NCBI RefSeq assembly: GCF_010894455.1
Contig: NZ_JAAIXY010000009.1
Location: forward strand, 124,001 to 188,000
Length of the DNA stretch: 64,000 nucleotides
Source: Myxococcus eversor
Lineage (GTDB): Bacteria; Myxococcota; Myxococcia; Myxococcales; Myxococcaceae
Direction of reading: 5' to 3'
Shown here one piece after another: positions 33,131 through 42,707 of this stretch. The position numbers and the translations under genes are program-made. The notes beneath the pieces are model-generated. The model ran no database searches, was not told where the DNA came from, and saw only the letters and a list, made by a program, of their open reading frames with translations. Positions within the stretch are counted from its first letter, which is position 1. Each line of letters begins with the position of its first letter.

Positions 33131-35320
33131 TCAGGGGGCCGTGTCGCCTTGCCAGCCATTGACGGCCTGGAAGGTGGCGACGAGGCTGGAGTGGGAGGCG
33201 GGTGTCAGGTAGCCGTGGACCCTCGCCCCGCTGTCGGACCAGGAGGTCCACACGTGCCAGACGCTCTGCTCATCGAGCTGCGGGGGCGCGGCGACGTTGA
33301 GCGTGTAGTGCTCCCACGACTTGATGACGGTGGGCGTGGTGAAGCGGGTTCCATTGACGTCCAGGCTCAGCCCGGAGGGGGCGGTGGCCAGGGCCACGTC
33401 GACGATGCGAGGCAGCACGTCGCGTGACACGGTGGTGGTCCGGCCCCAGGAGTCCCTCGCGGTGAGCAGCACCTCCACGTAGTTCTCCATCACCGCGTCC
33501 AAATCTTCGGGCTCGGGCGCGACGAGGAGGAGGTTGTTGCCGGAGGTGGCCGACATCAGCGGATGGGTGTGCTCGTTGTGGTGCAGCACCGCGCGCCAGG
33601 TGAGCTGGTTGTCCGGCAGCGTGCCGTCCTCCGCGTCGGTGGCCTGGCCCGTGAGCACCAGGACCTGTCCCACGCGGAAGCGCAGGCTCATCGCCGGGGA
33701 GGTGATGGTGACGGTGGGAGCGGTGTTGCCCGCGTCGACGCGAACGGTGGCGGCCTGGACGGAGGTGGCCCCATTCGAGTCCCTCACCCGGAGCGCGGCC
33801 ATGAAGACGCCGCTCGTGGTGTAGACGTGGCTCGTGGTGGCGGAGGAGGTCTGCACCGCGGGACTTCCGTCTCCGAAGTTCCACAGATAGGTCAGCGCGT
33901 CACCATCGGGGTCGCTGCTGGCGCCGCCGTTGAAGGCGACGTTCAGCGGGGTAGCGCCCTGGGTGGGAAACGCGGAGAGGGCCGCCATGGGCAGGCGATT
34001 GCGCGTCCCGGTGTAGCTGATGCGGTGGACCTCACCTCCGCCCACATACGTCGTGTAGTAGAGCGACTGGCCGGTGCCCGCGGGGCCGAAGCGCAGCGTC
34101 ACCGCGGAGCTGTTGCCCAGGCCGGTGGCGAACGCTTCCACCGCCACGGCGCCCCCCGAGCCCTGCGTCAGCTTGAACACCTTGCCGCAGACGTAGTCGC
34201 TGAAGAAGTAGGCGTCATCGTCCTCGGGAGCCCAGGCGCCTTCAGGTGCGAACGCGCCACCGGTGATGGAGTCGCAGCCCTGGAAGGGCGAGCTCGAGGG
34301 GTTGGTGCCGTGCTTGTAGTCGAAGAGGGGGTTGGCCATCCCCGAGGGAGGAGGCCCGCAGTCGGTGGTGGAGCCGTTGGCGCAGTGCCCCTCGCGCGTA
34401 TTCCAGCCGTAGTCCGCGCCCAGGACTCCCTCGTTGATCTCCTCCCAGAGGCCCTGGCCCACGTCGTTGATGAGGAAGCTGCTGGTGCCAGGCCTCATGG
34501 CGAAGCGGAACGGGTTGCGCAGGCCGGTGGCGAAGATTTCCTGGCAGGGCCCCGTGCCCGGGGGAACGCCCGTGGGGTTGGCGCAGCGGCGGCTTCCGGG
34601 GGCCGAGGCCCAGGGGTTTTCCGGAGGGATTTCGCCGTTCTTGCGGATGCGGAGAATCTTCCCCAGCGGCACGTCGAGGCGGCGCGCGGTGGTGTTCTGG
34701 CCCGCGCAGCGGCTCGGGTCTCCGAGCTGGCAGCCGCCGTCACCCACGCTGACGTAGAGATACCCGTTCGTACCGAAGTGCAAATCACCGCCGTTGTGGT
34801 TGCTCGCCGTGGACGGAAGGTTGTCCAGGAGGATTTTCTCGCTGGCCGGGTCCACCGTGTTCGCGTCCGACAGCGTGAAGCGCGAGACGCGGTTGACGGG
34901 CACGTTGGGGATGTTCGACGCGCACGTGTTGAACTTGTTGAACGTGTAATAGAGGAAGACGTGGCGGGTGATGGTGAACACCGGGTCCACCGCGATGCCC
35001 AGGAGGCCGCGCTCACCGTTGGAGCACAGCTTGGAGGCGAGGTTCAGCGCCGGGGTCGGCAGCAGGACGCCCCCACTGAAGACGCGAAGCTGTCCCGGCT
35101 GGGTGGTGATGAGCAGCCGCCCATCCGGCGTGAAGGCGAGCGCGGTGGGGCGCTCGACGCGCGTCACCAATACCTCGGAATAGGCGGGTGGCAGGGTGAT
35201 GGCGGCGCTCGTGACTCCGAGGTCGTCCGGTACCTGTGCTGCTTCTTCCGAAGGGGCACAGGCCGTGCTCAGGAGGAGCAGGGGGAACAGTCGCGTGAGT
35301 AGACGGGACCATGACGTCAT
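33131..35320 (-). CDS. PQQ-type soluble sugar dehydrogenase-like lipoprotein with PKD domain
   Basis: A 729-residue secreted protein. The signal (LLTRLFPLLLLSTACAPS) carries a lipobox-like STAC. Residues 45-430 form a six-bladed propeller of the glucose/sorbosone dehydrogenase family: RPTALAFTPDGRLLI, NHNGGDLHFGTNGYLYVSVGDGG (shortened here to NHNGGDLHFG, YVSVGDGG), ATGLRNPFRFA and DVGQGLWEEIN. The His in SNHNGG matches the PQQ-oxidation base. Residues about 455-530 are a PKD domain (SDPDGDALTYLWNFGDGS), and the C-terminal 200 residues look like further Ig-like domains (RDSWGRTTTV). It could oxidise extracellular aldoses or be a binding protein. A CAGGAG ribosome site precedes the ATG. Confidence 0.85.
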   Translation of the reverse strand: MTSWSRLLTRLFPLLLLSTACAPSEEAAQVPDDLGVTSAAITLPPAYSEVLVTRVERPTALAFTPDGRLLITTQPGQLRVFSGGVLLPTPALNLASKLCSNGERGLLGIAVDPVFTITRHVFLYYTFNKFNTCASNIPNVPVNRVSRFTLSDANTVDPASEKILLDNLPSTASNHNGGDLHFGTNGYLYVSVGDGGCQLGDPSRCAGQNTTARRLDVPLGKILRIRKNGEIPPENPWASAPGSRRCANPTGVPPGTGPCQEIFATGLRNPFRFAMRPGTSSFLINDVGQGLWEEINEGVLGADYGWNTREGHCANGSTTDCGPPPSGMANPLFDYKHGTNPSSSPFQGCDSITGGAFAPEGAWAPEDDDAYFFSDYVCGKVFKLTQGSGGAVAVEAFATGLGNSSAVTLRFGPAGTGQSLYYTTYVGGGEVHRISYTGTRNRLPMAALSAFPTQGATPLNVAFNGGASSDPDGDALTYLWNFGDGSPAVQTSSATTSHVYTTSGVFMAALRVRDSNGATSVQAATVRVDAGNTAPTVTITSPAMSLRFRVGQVLVLTGQATDAEDGTLPDNQLTWRAVLHHNEHTHPLMSATSGNNLLLVAPEPEDLDAVMENYVEVLLTARDSWGRTTTVSRDVLPRIVDVALATAPSGLSLDVNGTRFTTPTVIKSWEHYTLNVAAPPQLDEQSVWHVWTSWSDSGARVHGYLTPASHSSLVATFQAVNGWQGDTAP

Positions 35321-35569
35321 GGGAACTCCTGAAAAATAGGAAGCCCCCCTGGCTTTGGCTGTTTGGCTTTCTCCTGGCGAGGATTGTCTTTGGACTTGTG
35401 CGCGGGCGGACGGCGCAAGCTCGGGCCCTGGGCGTGTCTGTCCAATGGCGCCCAGGGATGACAGCCTTTCGCCGCGACGACTGTCCTGTGCGCGCGATGG
35501 CCGAACGCACCGACGGCGGAGACCCGAGGGGCCCCCGCCGTCGATGACCAGCTCACGCCGCGACTTCAA

Positions 35570-36631
35570 TCAGTGGTGGCGGTCGCCCCGGCCACGGCCC
35601 CGGCCATGGTTGCCACCGCCGACGGGCGTCGCGTCATGGGTCCGCGAGCGGTTGCTGGGGCCACTGCGCCAGCGGTCATTGCGCCCCCCTCCAGACGGCT
35701 GGCCCTTCCAGCGGTCATCGCGGTGGGAGCCGTTGCGGTAGCCATCGTGGTGGCTGGGGGGCGAGGCGGTGCGGTTGCGCCAGTAGCTGTTGTAGGTCGG
35801 CGAGCGCCAGACGCGGTCATTCCGGTAGTAGTGGCCGGAGGTCCGCCACGGGCGGTGGTAGTAGTAGCGGACGGCGGGCGCGCGGTACCACGTGTGGGCG
35901 AAGTAGTTGGGGTGGCCCCAGCCCACGGTGACGCGCGCGTGGCGGAAGACGGGGATGGTGACATTCACCGAGCCGCGCGGGGCCCAGCCGCCGCCGACGA
36001 AGTGCCACGACAGTCCGCGCTGCACCCAGCGGGGCGAGACGAAGACCAGGTCGGCACGCGGCGGCGCGGCCCAGGTGCCATCCACCCAGTCCCAGTTGTT
36101 GCCGGACCAGTACCAGTAGCCGGGCTCCCAGGTGAGGTTGGAGGCGGGCGCGGCCGGGCGGACCTCCTGGCGCGGCGCGGGAGGGGCCTGCTGGGTGGAG
36201 AGGGCCTCCGCGGACACGGCGATGGGAATCTCCACCTCCGTCGAGCCCTGGCGCGCCCAGCCACCGGAGACCCAGTACCAGTTGCCCCGGTCCTCTTCCC
36301 AATAGCCGTTGACGAACTGGTAGCCCGCCATGGGCGCCACCCAGGTGCCGGGGTTGAAGCGCCACTCACCGCCATCCCAGTACCAGTGTCCGGAGGCCCA
36401 CACCGCGCCGGCATAGGGCCGCCGCGACGGGCGCTCGGTGGGCAGCGACGGAGGCGGCTGGGGGGCCATGGGCGCCAGCTCCTCGTCGGAGTCCTCGTCG
36501 TAGTCGCCGTTTGCGTACTCGCGGCCGTCGTCGGAATAACCCGGGTCCTCCGAGGGCACCGGGGCCGTCTGCGCCTGAACCACCGGGGCCGACAGCAGGG
36601 CCACCATCCAGAGCCAGCTTCGAGGACTCAT
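35570..36631 (-). CDS. YXWGXW-type repeat protein, exported
   Basis: A 353-residue exported protein. The signal peptide is SWLWMVALLSAPVVQAQ. An acidic segment (DDGREYANGDYDEDSDEE) follows, then Trp/Tyr-rich repeats of the YXWGXW kind: VWASGHWYWDGGEWRFNPGTW, VNGYWEEDRGNWYWVSGGW and WEPGYWYWSGNNWDWVDGTW. The last third is His/Arg/Ser/Gly-rich and basic (SHHDGYRN; DDRWKG). Proteins of this type occur in cell-envelope or spore contexts in proteobacteria; the function is unclear. It begins just downstream of a 10-bp hairpin that separates it from the TPR lipoprotein gene. The stretch before 35570 (to 35321) contains no gene I support. Confidence 0.75.
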   Translation of the reverse strand: MSPRSWLWMVALLSAPVVQAQTAPVPSEDPGYSDDGREYANGDYDEDSDEELAPMAPQPPPSLPTERPSRRPYAGAVWASGHWYWDGGEWRFNPGTWVAPMAGYQFVNGYWEEDRGNWYWVSGGWARQGSTEVEIPIAVSAEALSTQQAPPAPRQEVRPAAPASNLTWEPGYWYWSGNNWDWVDGTWAAPPRADLVFVSPRWVQRGLSWHFVGGGWAPRGSVNVTIPVFRHARVTVGWGHPNYFAHTWYRAPAVRYYYHRPWRTSGHYYRNDRVWRSPTYNSYWRNRTASPPSHHDGYRNGSHRDDRWKGQPSGGGRNDRWRSGPSNRSRTHDATPVGGGNHGRGRGRGDRHH

Positions 36632-36698
36632 GACGTCTTCTCCTGTTGAAAATGCCATCCCCCTCGCGAGGGACGTCGATGGGCCTTCAGACGCGAGC

Positions 36699-36727
36699 GG
36701 GCCTCCCGTATTCAACCCGGGAGGCCC
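36699..36727 (-). terminator. 10-bp perfect hairpin
   Basis: GGGCCTCCCG and CGGGAGGCCC pair perfectly around a 9-base loop (TATTCAACC). It is about 90 bases past the stop of the large minus-strand lipoprotein gene and ahead of the YXWGXW gene, so it probably ends the former transcript and insulates the latter. Confidence 0.65.
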
Positions 36728-36816
36728 TCCGAAGTCGCGAGGCGGGGGTGGGACGCCGGGGGGCCAGGCGGGTGCCGGAGCGCCCGTCTCCCACCCCGCC
36801 CCCCACGCGAGGGCGC

Positions 36817-39800
36817 CTACGGCTTCACGAGGAACATCTCACGCGTCTGGATGAGGTCCACGTCGCCGGTGAAGCCGGAGAACTGCTCGTACTGACGCGG
36901 AGAGACGCGCGCGCGGGGCAGGCGCAGGGACTCCGTGATTGTGAGCGTGGAGCCCTCCTGCTTCTCCGTGCGGGTGAAGTGGCCGAACGGGTTCTTCACG
37001 TCGAGCGCCGGCTGCGGGTCCGGCAGCTTCCAGCCGGAGGGCAGGGACACCGTCACCTGCGTGTTGCTGGCCTCCGTGTTGTCGATGTACAGCGGCGTGC
37101 GACGCGAGCTGAGCTGCACGTAGCGCCGGCCGAGCTGCGCGGGGAAGGTGAGGGGCCCCAGCGCCATGCGCCTGTCGCCCTCCAGCCGCCCGAAGCGCGG
37201 CACGGTGAACTCGTAGCGCAGCACGAAGGGCGCGCCCACCGCGTCCTCGTGGTCCAGCTTCACGCTGGAGAGCGCCGCGCCGCCGAAGTACCGCGCCACC
37301 GCGCCCTGGAGCGCCTGGTTGCGGCTCTCCGCGGAGAGCTGGTTGAAGGCCTCGGCGAGCTGCGCCGCCTCGAACCCCAGGTACGTCTCCTCGCCCTTGC
37401 CGCTGAGCTTGCCCTCCGCGTCGAGCGACAGCGTCAGCCGCACCTGCTTGCCCGCGGACTCCTTCACCTGGGGCGTCTTCACCACCTCCAGCTTGCGGCC
37501 CGGCTCCGGCAGCAGGTACGCGTCCCGCCCGCCCATGGCGAACTCCGGCAGCTCGCCGAAGGGGCCGAAGCGCACCGACGTGTCCACCCACACCGGCTCT
37601 GAGCCCGGCACCTCCACGCGCAGCGCCGCGTACGGCAGCAGGCTGTCGTTGGGGAAGAGGTAGTCGTTGGGGTCCACGTTGAAGGTGCGCACCGCCGCCA
37701 CGCGCGAGGGGATGCCCAACTCCTCCAGGCCCGCCTTCACCATCGCCAGCCGGCTGCCCCGGTCCTGTGCCACCGTGGACGCCGCGGACTGGCCCAGCCC
37801 GTTGTCCCGTCCGGAGAAGCGCTGCATCACCGCCGCGTGCAGCGCCTTCACCGCGTCCAGGCCCTGCTTGCCCTGGGTGGCCTTGCGCGTGAAGTCGACG
37901 ACTTCCGCCGTGCGCAGCCAGCGGTCCTGGAAGGCGTCGCCGTAGACGCGAATCAGGCCCTCGTTGCCCGTGGCGCCCGCGCCCACCATGACGAAGGGCA
38001 GGTACTCGTTGCCAGAGGGAGGGGAGTCCGGCTCGGGGATGAACGGCGGCACGCGGCGCGCCTCGTAGTGGAAGACCTCCTCGTCGCCCTTCACCGTCGG
38101 CGCGGGCGCCTTCATCCCGTGCGCGTCCACCTTCATGCCGGAGCCCTTGGGCGCCACCACCGTGTACGTGGTCCACGCGTTGGGCTGGTTCGCGATTTGA
38201 AAGTAGAAGGCGGACGCCGTGAAGCCCGGCTGCGCGGGGCCGCGCGGGCTCTCCGCCAGCAGATACTCGACCTCCACGCTGTCGCCCACCTGCACGCCGG
38301 GCAGGCTCACCGTGTCCTTGCCCTCGATGTTCTCCGGCTCCAGCACGCGCCCGTCCGCCTTCACCGTGCGCAGCGCCAGCACCTGCGCGCCGCGGGGCAC
38401 GTTCACCTCCGCGATTTCCTGCACGCCCGACTGCTCCAGCGCCCGCTGGATGGTGTGGATGCGGTTGATGATGCTGCCGTCCGCGTACACGCGCACCGCC
38501 GCGGCATCCAGGACGAACACGGCCGAGCCGCCGGTGACCGGCTCCGCGTCAAAGGCGCGCATCGCCTCGCGGCCGTCGATGGCGTGCTCCTGGAGCAGCT
38601 CCTTGCCCGTCTTCGCGCGCTCCACCGCGCGGCGCAGCGACAGGTCATCGCCCTCCAGCGCCAGCGCCTTCTCGCGCAGCGCGAGCGCCTCCGCCGTCTG
38701 TCCCGCGTACTCGCGCACGTCCGCCATGCGCTTGAGCAGCTCCGCGTTGCGCGGCCACGTCACCGTCAACGCCTGGAGCACCGCCATCGCCTCGTCGTGA
38801 CGGCGCAGCCCCACGTACAGGGTGGCCAGCGACGTGCCCGCGCTCACGCTGGTGGGGTCGCGGGCGAGCATCTCCGCGTAGGCGCGCGCGGCCGTCTCCA
38901 AATCCCCGCGCGTGCGCGCATGGTCTGCCTGTCGCGCCTGGACGCCGGGGCAGTTCCGCTGCGCCGCCACCAGCGAGTCGGAGCGCTCCACCGCGTCGCG
39001 CCGCCGCGCCAGGTTGTACTGGAGGCCCAGCGCCTCGCAGAGGTTCGGCTGGATTTGCAGCGCCGCCGCCAGCGACTCCTCCGCCAGCGCGTCCACGTCC
39101 AGCGTCAGCGCCGCGCGAGCGCGCATCAGGAACAGCGGGAAGCCGGGGGGCTGCACGGCCTCGCTCGCCGTCTTCAGCGTCTCCAGCGCGGAGGCCGGCT
39201 GACCGTCGTCCATGAAGAGGTCCGCGCGCAGGAGCAGCGCGGCCACGTTGCCCGGGTCCTTGGGCAGGAGCGCTTCCAAATCCCGGGTGGCCCGGCCGCG
39301 CGCCACCTTGGCGGGCACCGTGCGGTCCGCCGCGGCCACCTCCGCGCGCAGCGACAGGAGCGCGGGCGAGGTGGCCTCGACTTCCGCCATCAGCCGGCGC
39401 GCCCCGTCCGCGTCGCGCGACAGCCCGTCACGCGCCGCCAGCACGGTGGCCAAGAGGTCTCCGGCCTCGCCGGCCAGCGCGTCCTTCAGGCTCTGCGTCG
39501 TGGGGTACACGCCCGTGGCCTCGGACGTCTTCGGCGCGCTGCCCCACGTCCCAGGGGCCGCGCCCGTGGCGGCGGTGAAGCGCACATTGGAGGGCTTGCC
39601 GTCGGCGCGCATCAGCGAGAAGGACAGCACGCCGGAAGTCGCGCCCTTGAGCAGGCGGGCGATGAAGCGGTGCTTGCCCGCGGGCAGCTCCACGGCGCGG
39701 GTGGTGATGGTGCTGGTGGCACGCTCCCAGCCCCGGCGCTCCAAAAGCGGCGCGCCGTCCACGAGGACCTGGTGCGTCGCGGCGCTCACCGAGCGCGCCA

Positions 39801-40596
39801 CGTAGCGGGCCGCCTCGGGGACTTCCGCGTCGAAGGCCATGAGGTAGACGTCTCCCTCGCCGGGCTCACCAGCCAGGTCCAGCCGTCCGTCCGGCGCCCA
39901 CAGCTTGCGCGGCGGCATCGTCCCGAAGGCGCCGGTGAAGGGGCCCGCGAGCGAGCCGCTCTGCTTCGCCGGGAACGCCTCGTCCCAGGACAGGACGTGG
40001 AAGGCGGAGAGGGGACCCACGAGCGTCGCCTCGGACACGCCGCCCAGCTCGCGCAGCACCGCGTCGCGCGCCTGGGTGTCTCCGCGCCCCACGGCGATGG
40101 ACAGCCGCGCGCCGCGCAAGAGGTAGGCCGTCTCTCCGGTGGCGCCCGCGCCGAGCGCCTGCTGCGTGGCCTTCAGGATGGCGTCATCCAGCGGCGGCGC
40201 GGTGCCCACGGAGTCCAGCGCGTAGCGCGCGGCGATGAGGGCCAGCGGGTGGGTGGGCGCGCGCGTCACCAGCTCCAGCGCGGCGGTGAGGGCCCGGTCC
40301 GGACGCCCCGCGCGGCGCGCGAGCAGGTGTTGGCCGATGAGCGCGTACGGGTCCCCGGGGTCCTTGGCGATGGCCGCGTCGAAGCGCTGCTGCGCCTGGA
40401 CGGAGTCCCCCTCGAGCAGGTGCGCGTGGAAGCCGGCGAACGCGAGCGTGCGCGCCTCGTCCGTACCGGCCCGGGCTTTCTCCGCGGCGGACTCCAGCAC
40501 GCGGGGCGCGGCGCTGGGGGTGGGGGAGGAGTGCGAGCAGCCCGAGAGGCCGGCGACGAGGGCGAGCGCGGTCAGGCCGCGGCGGAAGGTGCGCAT
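36817..40596 (-). CDS. Large TPR + DUF3857 + transglutaminase-like lipoprotein
   Basis: A 1259-residue lipoprotein. The signal is LTALALVAGLSGC with Cys at 20. Residues about 40-140 and 430-680 are TPR-rich (AGFHAHLLEGDSVQAQQRFD; LYVGLRRHDEAMAVLQAL). Residues about 690-900 are a DUF3857 domain (VRVYADGSIINRIHTIQRAL; DGRVLEPENIEGKDTVSLPG). A transglutaminase-like part follows (LDAVKALHAAVMQRF; LEELGIPSRVAAVRTFNVDP), but the catalytic Cys is not obvious, so it may be inactive. The C-terminal part is a beta-rich DUF2569-free region ending in LTITESLRLPRARV. This architecture is seen in exported proteins of Bacteroidetes and myxobacteria; the role is unknown. The middle (residues 180-420) has a PA14-like feel (AVELPAGKHRFIARLLKG). 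Confidence 0.8.
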   Translation of the reverse strand: MRTFRRGLTALALVAGLSGCSHSSPTPSAAPRVLESAAEKARAGTDEARTLAFAGFHAHLLEGDSVQAQQRFDAAIAKDPGDPYALIGQHLLARRAGRPDRALTAALELVTRAPTHPLALIAARYALDSVGTAPPLDDAILKATQQALGAGATGETAYLLRGARLSIAVGRGDTQARDAVLRELGGVSEATLVGPLSAFHVLSWDEAFPAKQSGSLAGPFTGAFGTMPPRKLWAPDGRLDLAGEPGEGDVYLMAFDAEVPEAARYVARSVSAATHQVLVDGAPLLERRGWERATSTITTRAVELPAGKHRFIARLLKGATSGVLSFSLMRADGKPSNVRFTAATGAAPGTWGSAPKTSEATGVYPTTQSLKDALAGEAGDLLATVLAARDGLSRDADGARRLMAEVEATSPALLSLRAEVAAADRTVPAKVARGRATRDLEALLPKDPGNVAALLLRADLFMDDGQPASALETLKTASEAVQPPGFPLFLMRARAALTLDVDALAEESLAAALQIQPNLCEALGLQYNLARRRDAVERSDSLVAAQRNCPGVQARQADHARTRGDLETAARAYAEMLARDPTSVSAGTSLATLYVGLRRHDEAMAVLQALTVTWPRNAELLKRMADVREYAGQTAEALALREKALALEGDDLSLRRAVERAKTGKELLQEHAIDGREAMRAFDAEPVTGGSAVFVLDAAAVRVYADGSIINRIHTIQRALEQSGVQEIAEVNVPRGAQVLALRTVKADGRVLEPENIEGKDTVSLPGVQVGDSVEVEYLLAESPRGPAQPGFTASAFYFQIANQPNAWTTYTVVAPKGSGMKVDAHGMKAPAPTVKGDEEVFHYEARRVPPFIPEPDSPPSGNEYLPFVMVGAGATGNEGLIRVYGDAFQDRWLRTAEVVDFTRKATQGKQGLDAVKALHAAVMQRFSGRDNGLGQSAASTVAQDRGSRLAMVKAGLEELGIPSRVAAVRTFNVDPNDYLFPNDSLLPYAALRVEVPGSEPVWVDTSVRFGPFGELPEFAMGGRDAYLLPEPGRKLEVVKTPQVKESAGKQVRLTLSLDAEGKLSGKGEETYLGFEAAQLAEAFNQLSAESRNQALQGAVARYFGGAALSSVKLDHEDAVGAPFVLRYEFTVPRFGRLEGDRRMALGPLTFPAQLGRRYVQLSSRRTPLYIDNTEASNTQVTVSLPSGWKLPDPQPALDVKNPFGHFTRTEKQEGSTLTITESLRLPRARVSPRQYEQFSGFTGDVDLIQTREMFLVKP

Positions 40597-40681
40597 AGGA
40601 GGGTCGAGGGATAATGCAATCCCCCGTCACTGGCCATATTCCCCTGCGAGTCTCTGTCCGCTTCGAGTGCTCGGCAGGGGG

Positions 40682-42589
40682 CTAGCGGCGCTTTCCGTTC
40701 TTCGGCGCGGGCTTGGCGGGCTGCTTCTTGGGGGGAGGGGGCGGCGCCTTCTTGGGCACCACCGCCTTGGCGGGCACCGCGACGGCCACCGTCTTCACCG
40801 GCGGGGGCAGCGGGGTGGCCACCGTGGGCACTGGCGCCGTGGTCCCCCCGGGCGGGGACTGCTTCATCACGAAGGTGATGCCGGAGACGCGGCAGATGGC
40901 GTCCATGCAGCCGAAGCCGGGGAAGGGCGCGTCGCCGAACTGATCCACCCAGCCGGTGCCGAGCACCAACGGCTCGAAGAGGGCCCGGCGGTCCTTGCCG
41001 GTGCCGATGAAGGCCTCCAGGCGGCCCTCGGCGTCCACCGCCAGCTCCAGCGCCACCGCGTCCGCCTTGGGCGGCTCCACGTCAAGCGCCACGGCGTCCG
41101 CCTTGGGCATGGGCGACTCCATGCCGAGCATCGTGCCCCGGCGCTCGCCCAGCACCCATTCCAGGCGCAGGGGCTCGCCCACGCCGTTGTGCACCAGCGC
41201 CACGTAACGGCCGGAGGTGCCCATCAACATCATGGCCACGGAGGGCGATGGCGAGGGCTGGTACAGCTTGGTCATGTCGCTCAGGCGGCGCTTCCACGTG
41301 GGAGGTGGTTCCTCCACGAACAGCTTGCCCTTCAGGCTGAGGATGTCCCCGTCCCGGCGCGTGACGTCCACCTGCACACGACCCACGGTCGCGGTGTCGT
41401 CCTCCCAGGGGAACACAAGGGTCTTGTCCTCGAAGCTCGCGATCCTGCCGTTGACCAGGAGGTTCTGGTGGTCGAGCCCCTCGCCCAGCGTCACGTTCCG
41501 GTGCGAGGGGTTGGTTTCCTCTCGGCCCGGCACGCGCAGGTCTGTCTTCCCGGCCAGATTGTTCGCCATGATGGCGACGCCCGGCGGGATGGGCGTCTTC
41601 CGCTCGCCATGCAGGTAGAACGCGGTGCCCAGCACGAAGCTCGCCGCCAGCACCATCAGCACCGCGGCCGTCTGTGCCGTGAAGCGCACCACCTTGCGCA
41701 CGCCGGCCTTGAAGCGCTGCATGCGCGTGAACTTCACCGGCAACATCGACGGCAGGCTGCCCGGAACGAGCTGCTCCAGGTCCGCGATGAGCGCCGTCAC
41801 CGACGGGTAGCGGTCATCGGGGTCCGGCTTGAGGCACCGGGTGACGATGGCGTCCAGGCGCTTGTCCAGCCCGGGCTTGCGCTGGGACGGGGGGTCGAAC
41901 GTGCCCATCGGCACTTCGCCGGTGAGCCACTCGTAGAGGATGACGCCCAGCGAGAAGATGTCCGCGCGCGCGTCCGCGTTCTTCGCGTCCACCCGCTGCT
42001 CCGGCGCCATGTACGACAGCGTGCCCATGGACACGTGCGTGGACGTCAGCGCGTAGCGCGAGGAGGGACTGGCGTCCTCCAGGAACGAGGCGAGCCCGAA
42101 GTCGGACACCTTGGCGATGCCACCGGCCTGCTGGTCCAGCAGGATGTTCTCCGGCTTCAAGTCCCGGTGGATGACGCCGCGGCCGTGCGCGTACTCAATC
42201 GCCCGGCAGATTTCGAGCATCCGCCGCAGCGCGCCGAAGACGTCGAACTGGGCCGCGCGGATCAACTCACGCAGCGACGGCCCGTCCACGAACTCCATCA
42301 CCAGGTAGTAGGTGATGTCCGTCTTCCCCTTGTCGACGATGGAGACGACGTTGGGATGGCTCAGCGCGGCGAGGGCCGCGGCCTCCTTCTGGAAGCGCGC
42401 GATGAAGGACGGGTCCTTGGCCAGCTCGGCGTTGAGCAGCTTCACCGCGACCGTGCGGCCCAGCGACAGTTGGGTGGCCTTGTGGACCTCTCCCATGCCT
42501 CCGGTGCCCACGAGTTTTTCGAGGCGGTAGCCGCTGATGAGATCCGGGGAACGGGTCCGGCTGATCGCCGTCGGGTCAATGGAGGACAT
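40682..42589 (-). CDS. Membrane-anchored Hanks-type Ser/Thr protein kinase
   Basis: A 635-residue kinase. The N-terminal kinase domain (residues 20-290) has the Gly loop GTGGMGEV, VAIb-like HRDLKPENILL, DFG as VSDFGLASF and the activation/APE block MGTLSYMAPEQR, so it should be active. A membrane helix is at about 315-335 (VLMVLAASFVLGTAFYL), and the remaining 300 residues are outside: a beta-rich unknown domain with DGDILSLKGKLFVEE, a short duplicated segment (PKADAVAL) and a Pro/Lys-rich tail. Myxobacterial kinases of this form act in development and stress signalling; the substrate is unknown. It is 118 bases from the next minus-strand gene upstream. Confidence 0.9.
   Translation of the reverse strand: MSSIDPTAISRTRSPDLISGYRLEKLVGTGGMGEVHKATQLSLGRTVAVKLLNAELAKDPSFIARFQKEAAALAALSHPNVVSIVDKGKTDITYYLVMEFVDGPSLRELIRAAQFDVFGALRRMLEICRAIEYAHGRGVIHRDLKPENILLDQQAGGIAKVSDFGLASFLEDASPSSRYALTSTHVSMGTLSYMAPEQRVDAKNADARADIFSLGVILYEWLTGEVPMGTFDPPSQRKPGLDKRLDAIVTRCLKPDPDDRYPSVTALIADLEQLVPGSLPSMLPVKFTRMQRFKAGVRKVVRFTAQTAAVLMVLAASFVLGTAFYLHGERKTPIPPGVAIMANNLAGKTDLRVPGREETNPSHRNVTLGEGLDHQNLLVNGRIASFEDKTLVFPWEDDTATVGRVQVDVTRRDGDILSLKGKLFVEEPPPTWKRRLSDMTKLYQPSPSPSVAMMLMGTSGRYVALVHNGVGEPLRLEWVLGERRGTMLGMESPMPKADAVALDVEPPKADAVALELAVDAEGRLEAFIGTGKDRRALFEPLVLGTGWVDQFGDAPFPGFGCMDAICRVSGITFVMKQSPPGGTTAPVPTVATPLPPPVKTVAVAVPAKAVVPKKAPPPPPKKQPAKPAPKNGKRR
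41049..41108 (-). repeat. 36-base direct repeat in the kinase sensor region
   Basis: The 24-base block beginning AGCGCCAC occurs at 41049-41072 and 41085-41108, differing at one base (C versus G at the ninth position), giving the duplicated PKADAVAL segment in the protein (12-residue period). It is a small, fairly recent in-frame duplication. Confidence 0.7.
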
Positions 42590-42658
42590 GGCGGTAGGGC
42601 AGGGGGCCGCCAGGGTAGCAGAAACGCTCGGCGGAGGTGTCCACGCGCGAGGGTGGGG

Positions 42659-42686
42659 GTCGCCGGTGCCCGGGCTGCCCGGCGAC
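42659..42686 (-). terminator. Hairpin downstream of the GAF gene
   Basis: Arms GTCGCCGG and CCGGCGAC (8 bp, perfect) enclose a 12-base loop that itself contains CCCGGG. It lies 21 bases after the GAF-gene stop on the minus strand and before the kinase start. Confidence 0.6.
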
Positions 42687-42707
42687 CAGGGGAGCGACTT
42701 CCGGCCT

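Noticed and set aside
37837-40614. Plus-strand 925-residue frame opposite the DUF3857/transglutaminase lipoprotein
   Set aside because: Arg/His-rich antisense reading; the minus-strand lipoprotein has signal, TPRs and a recognisable domain.
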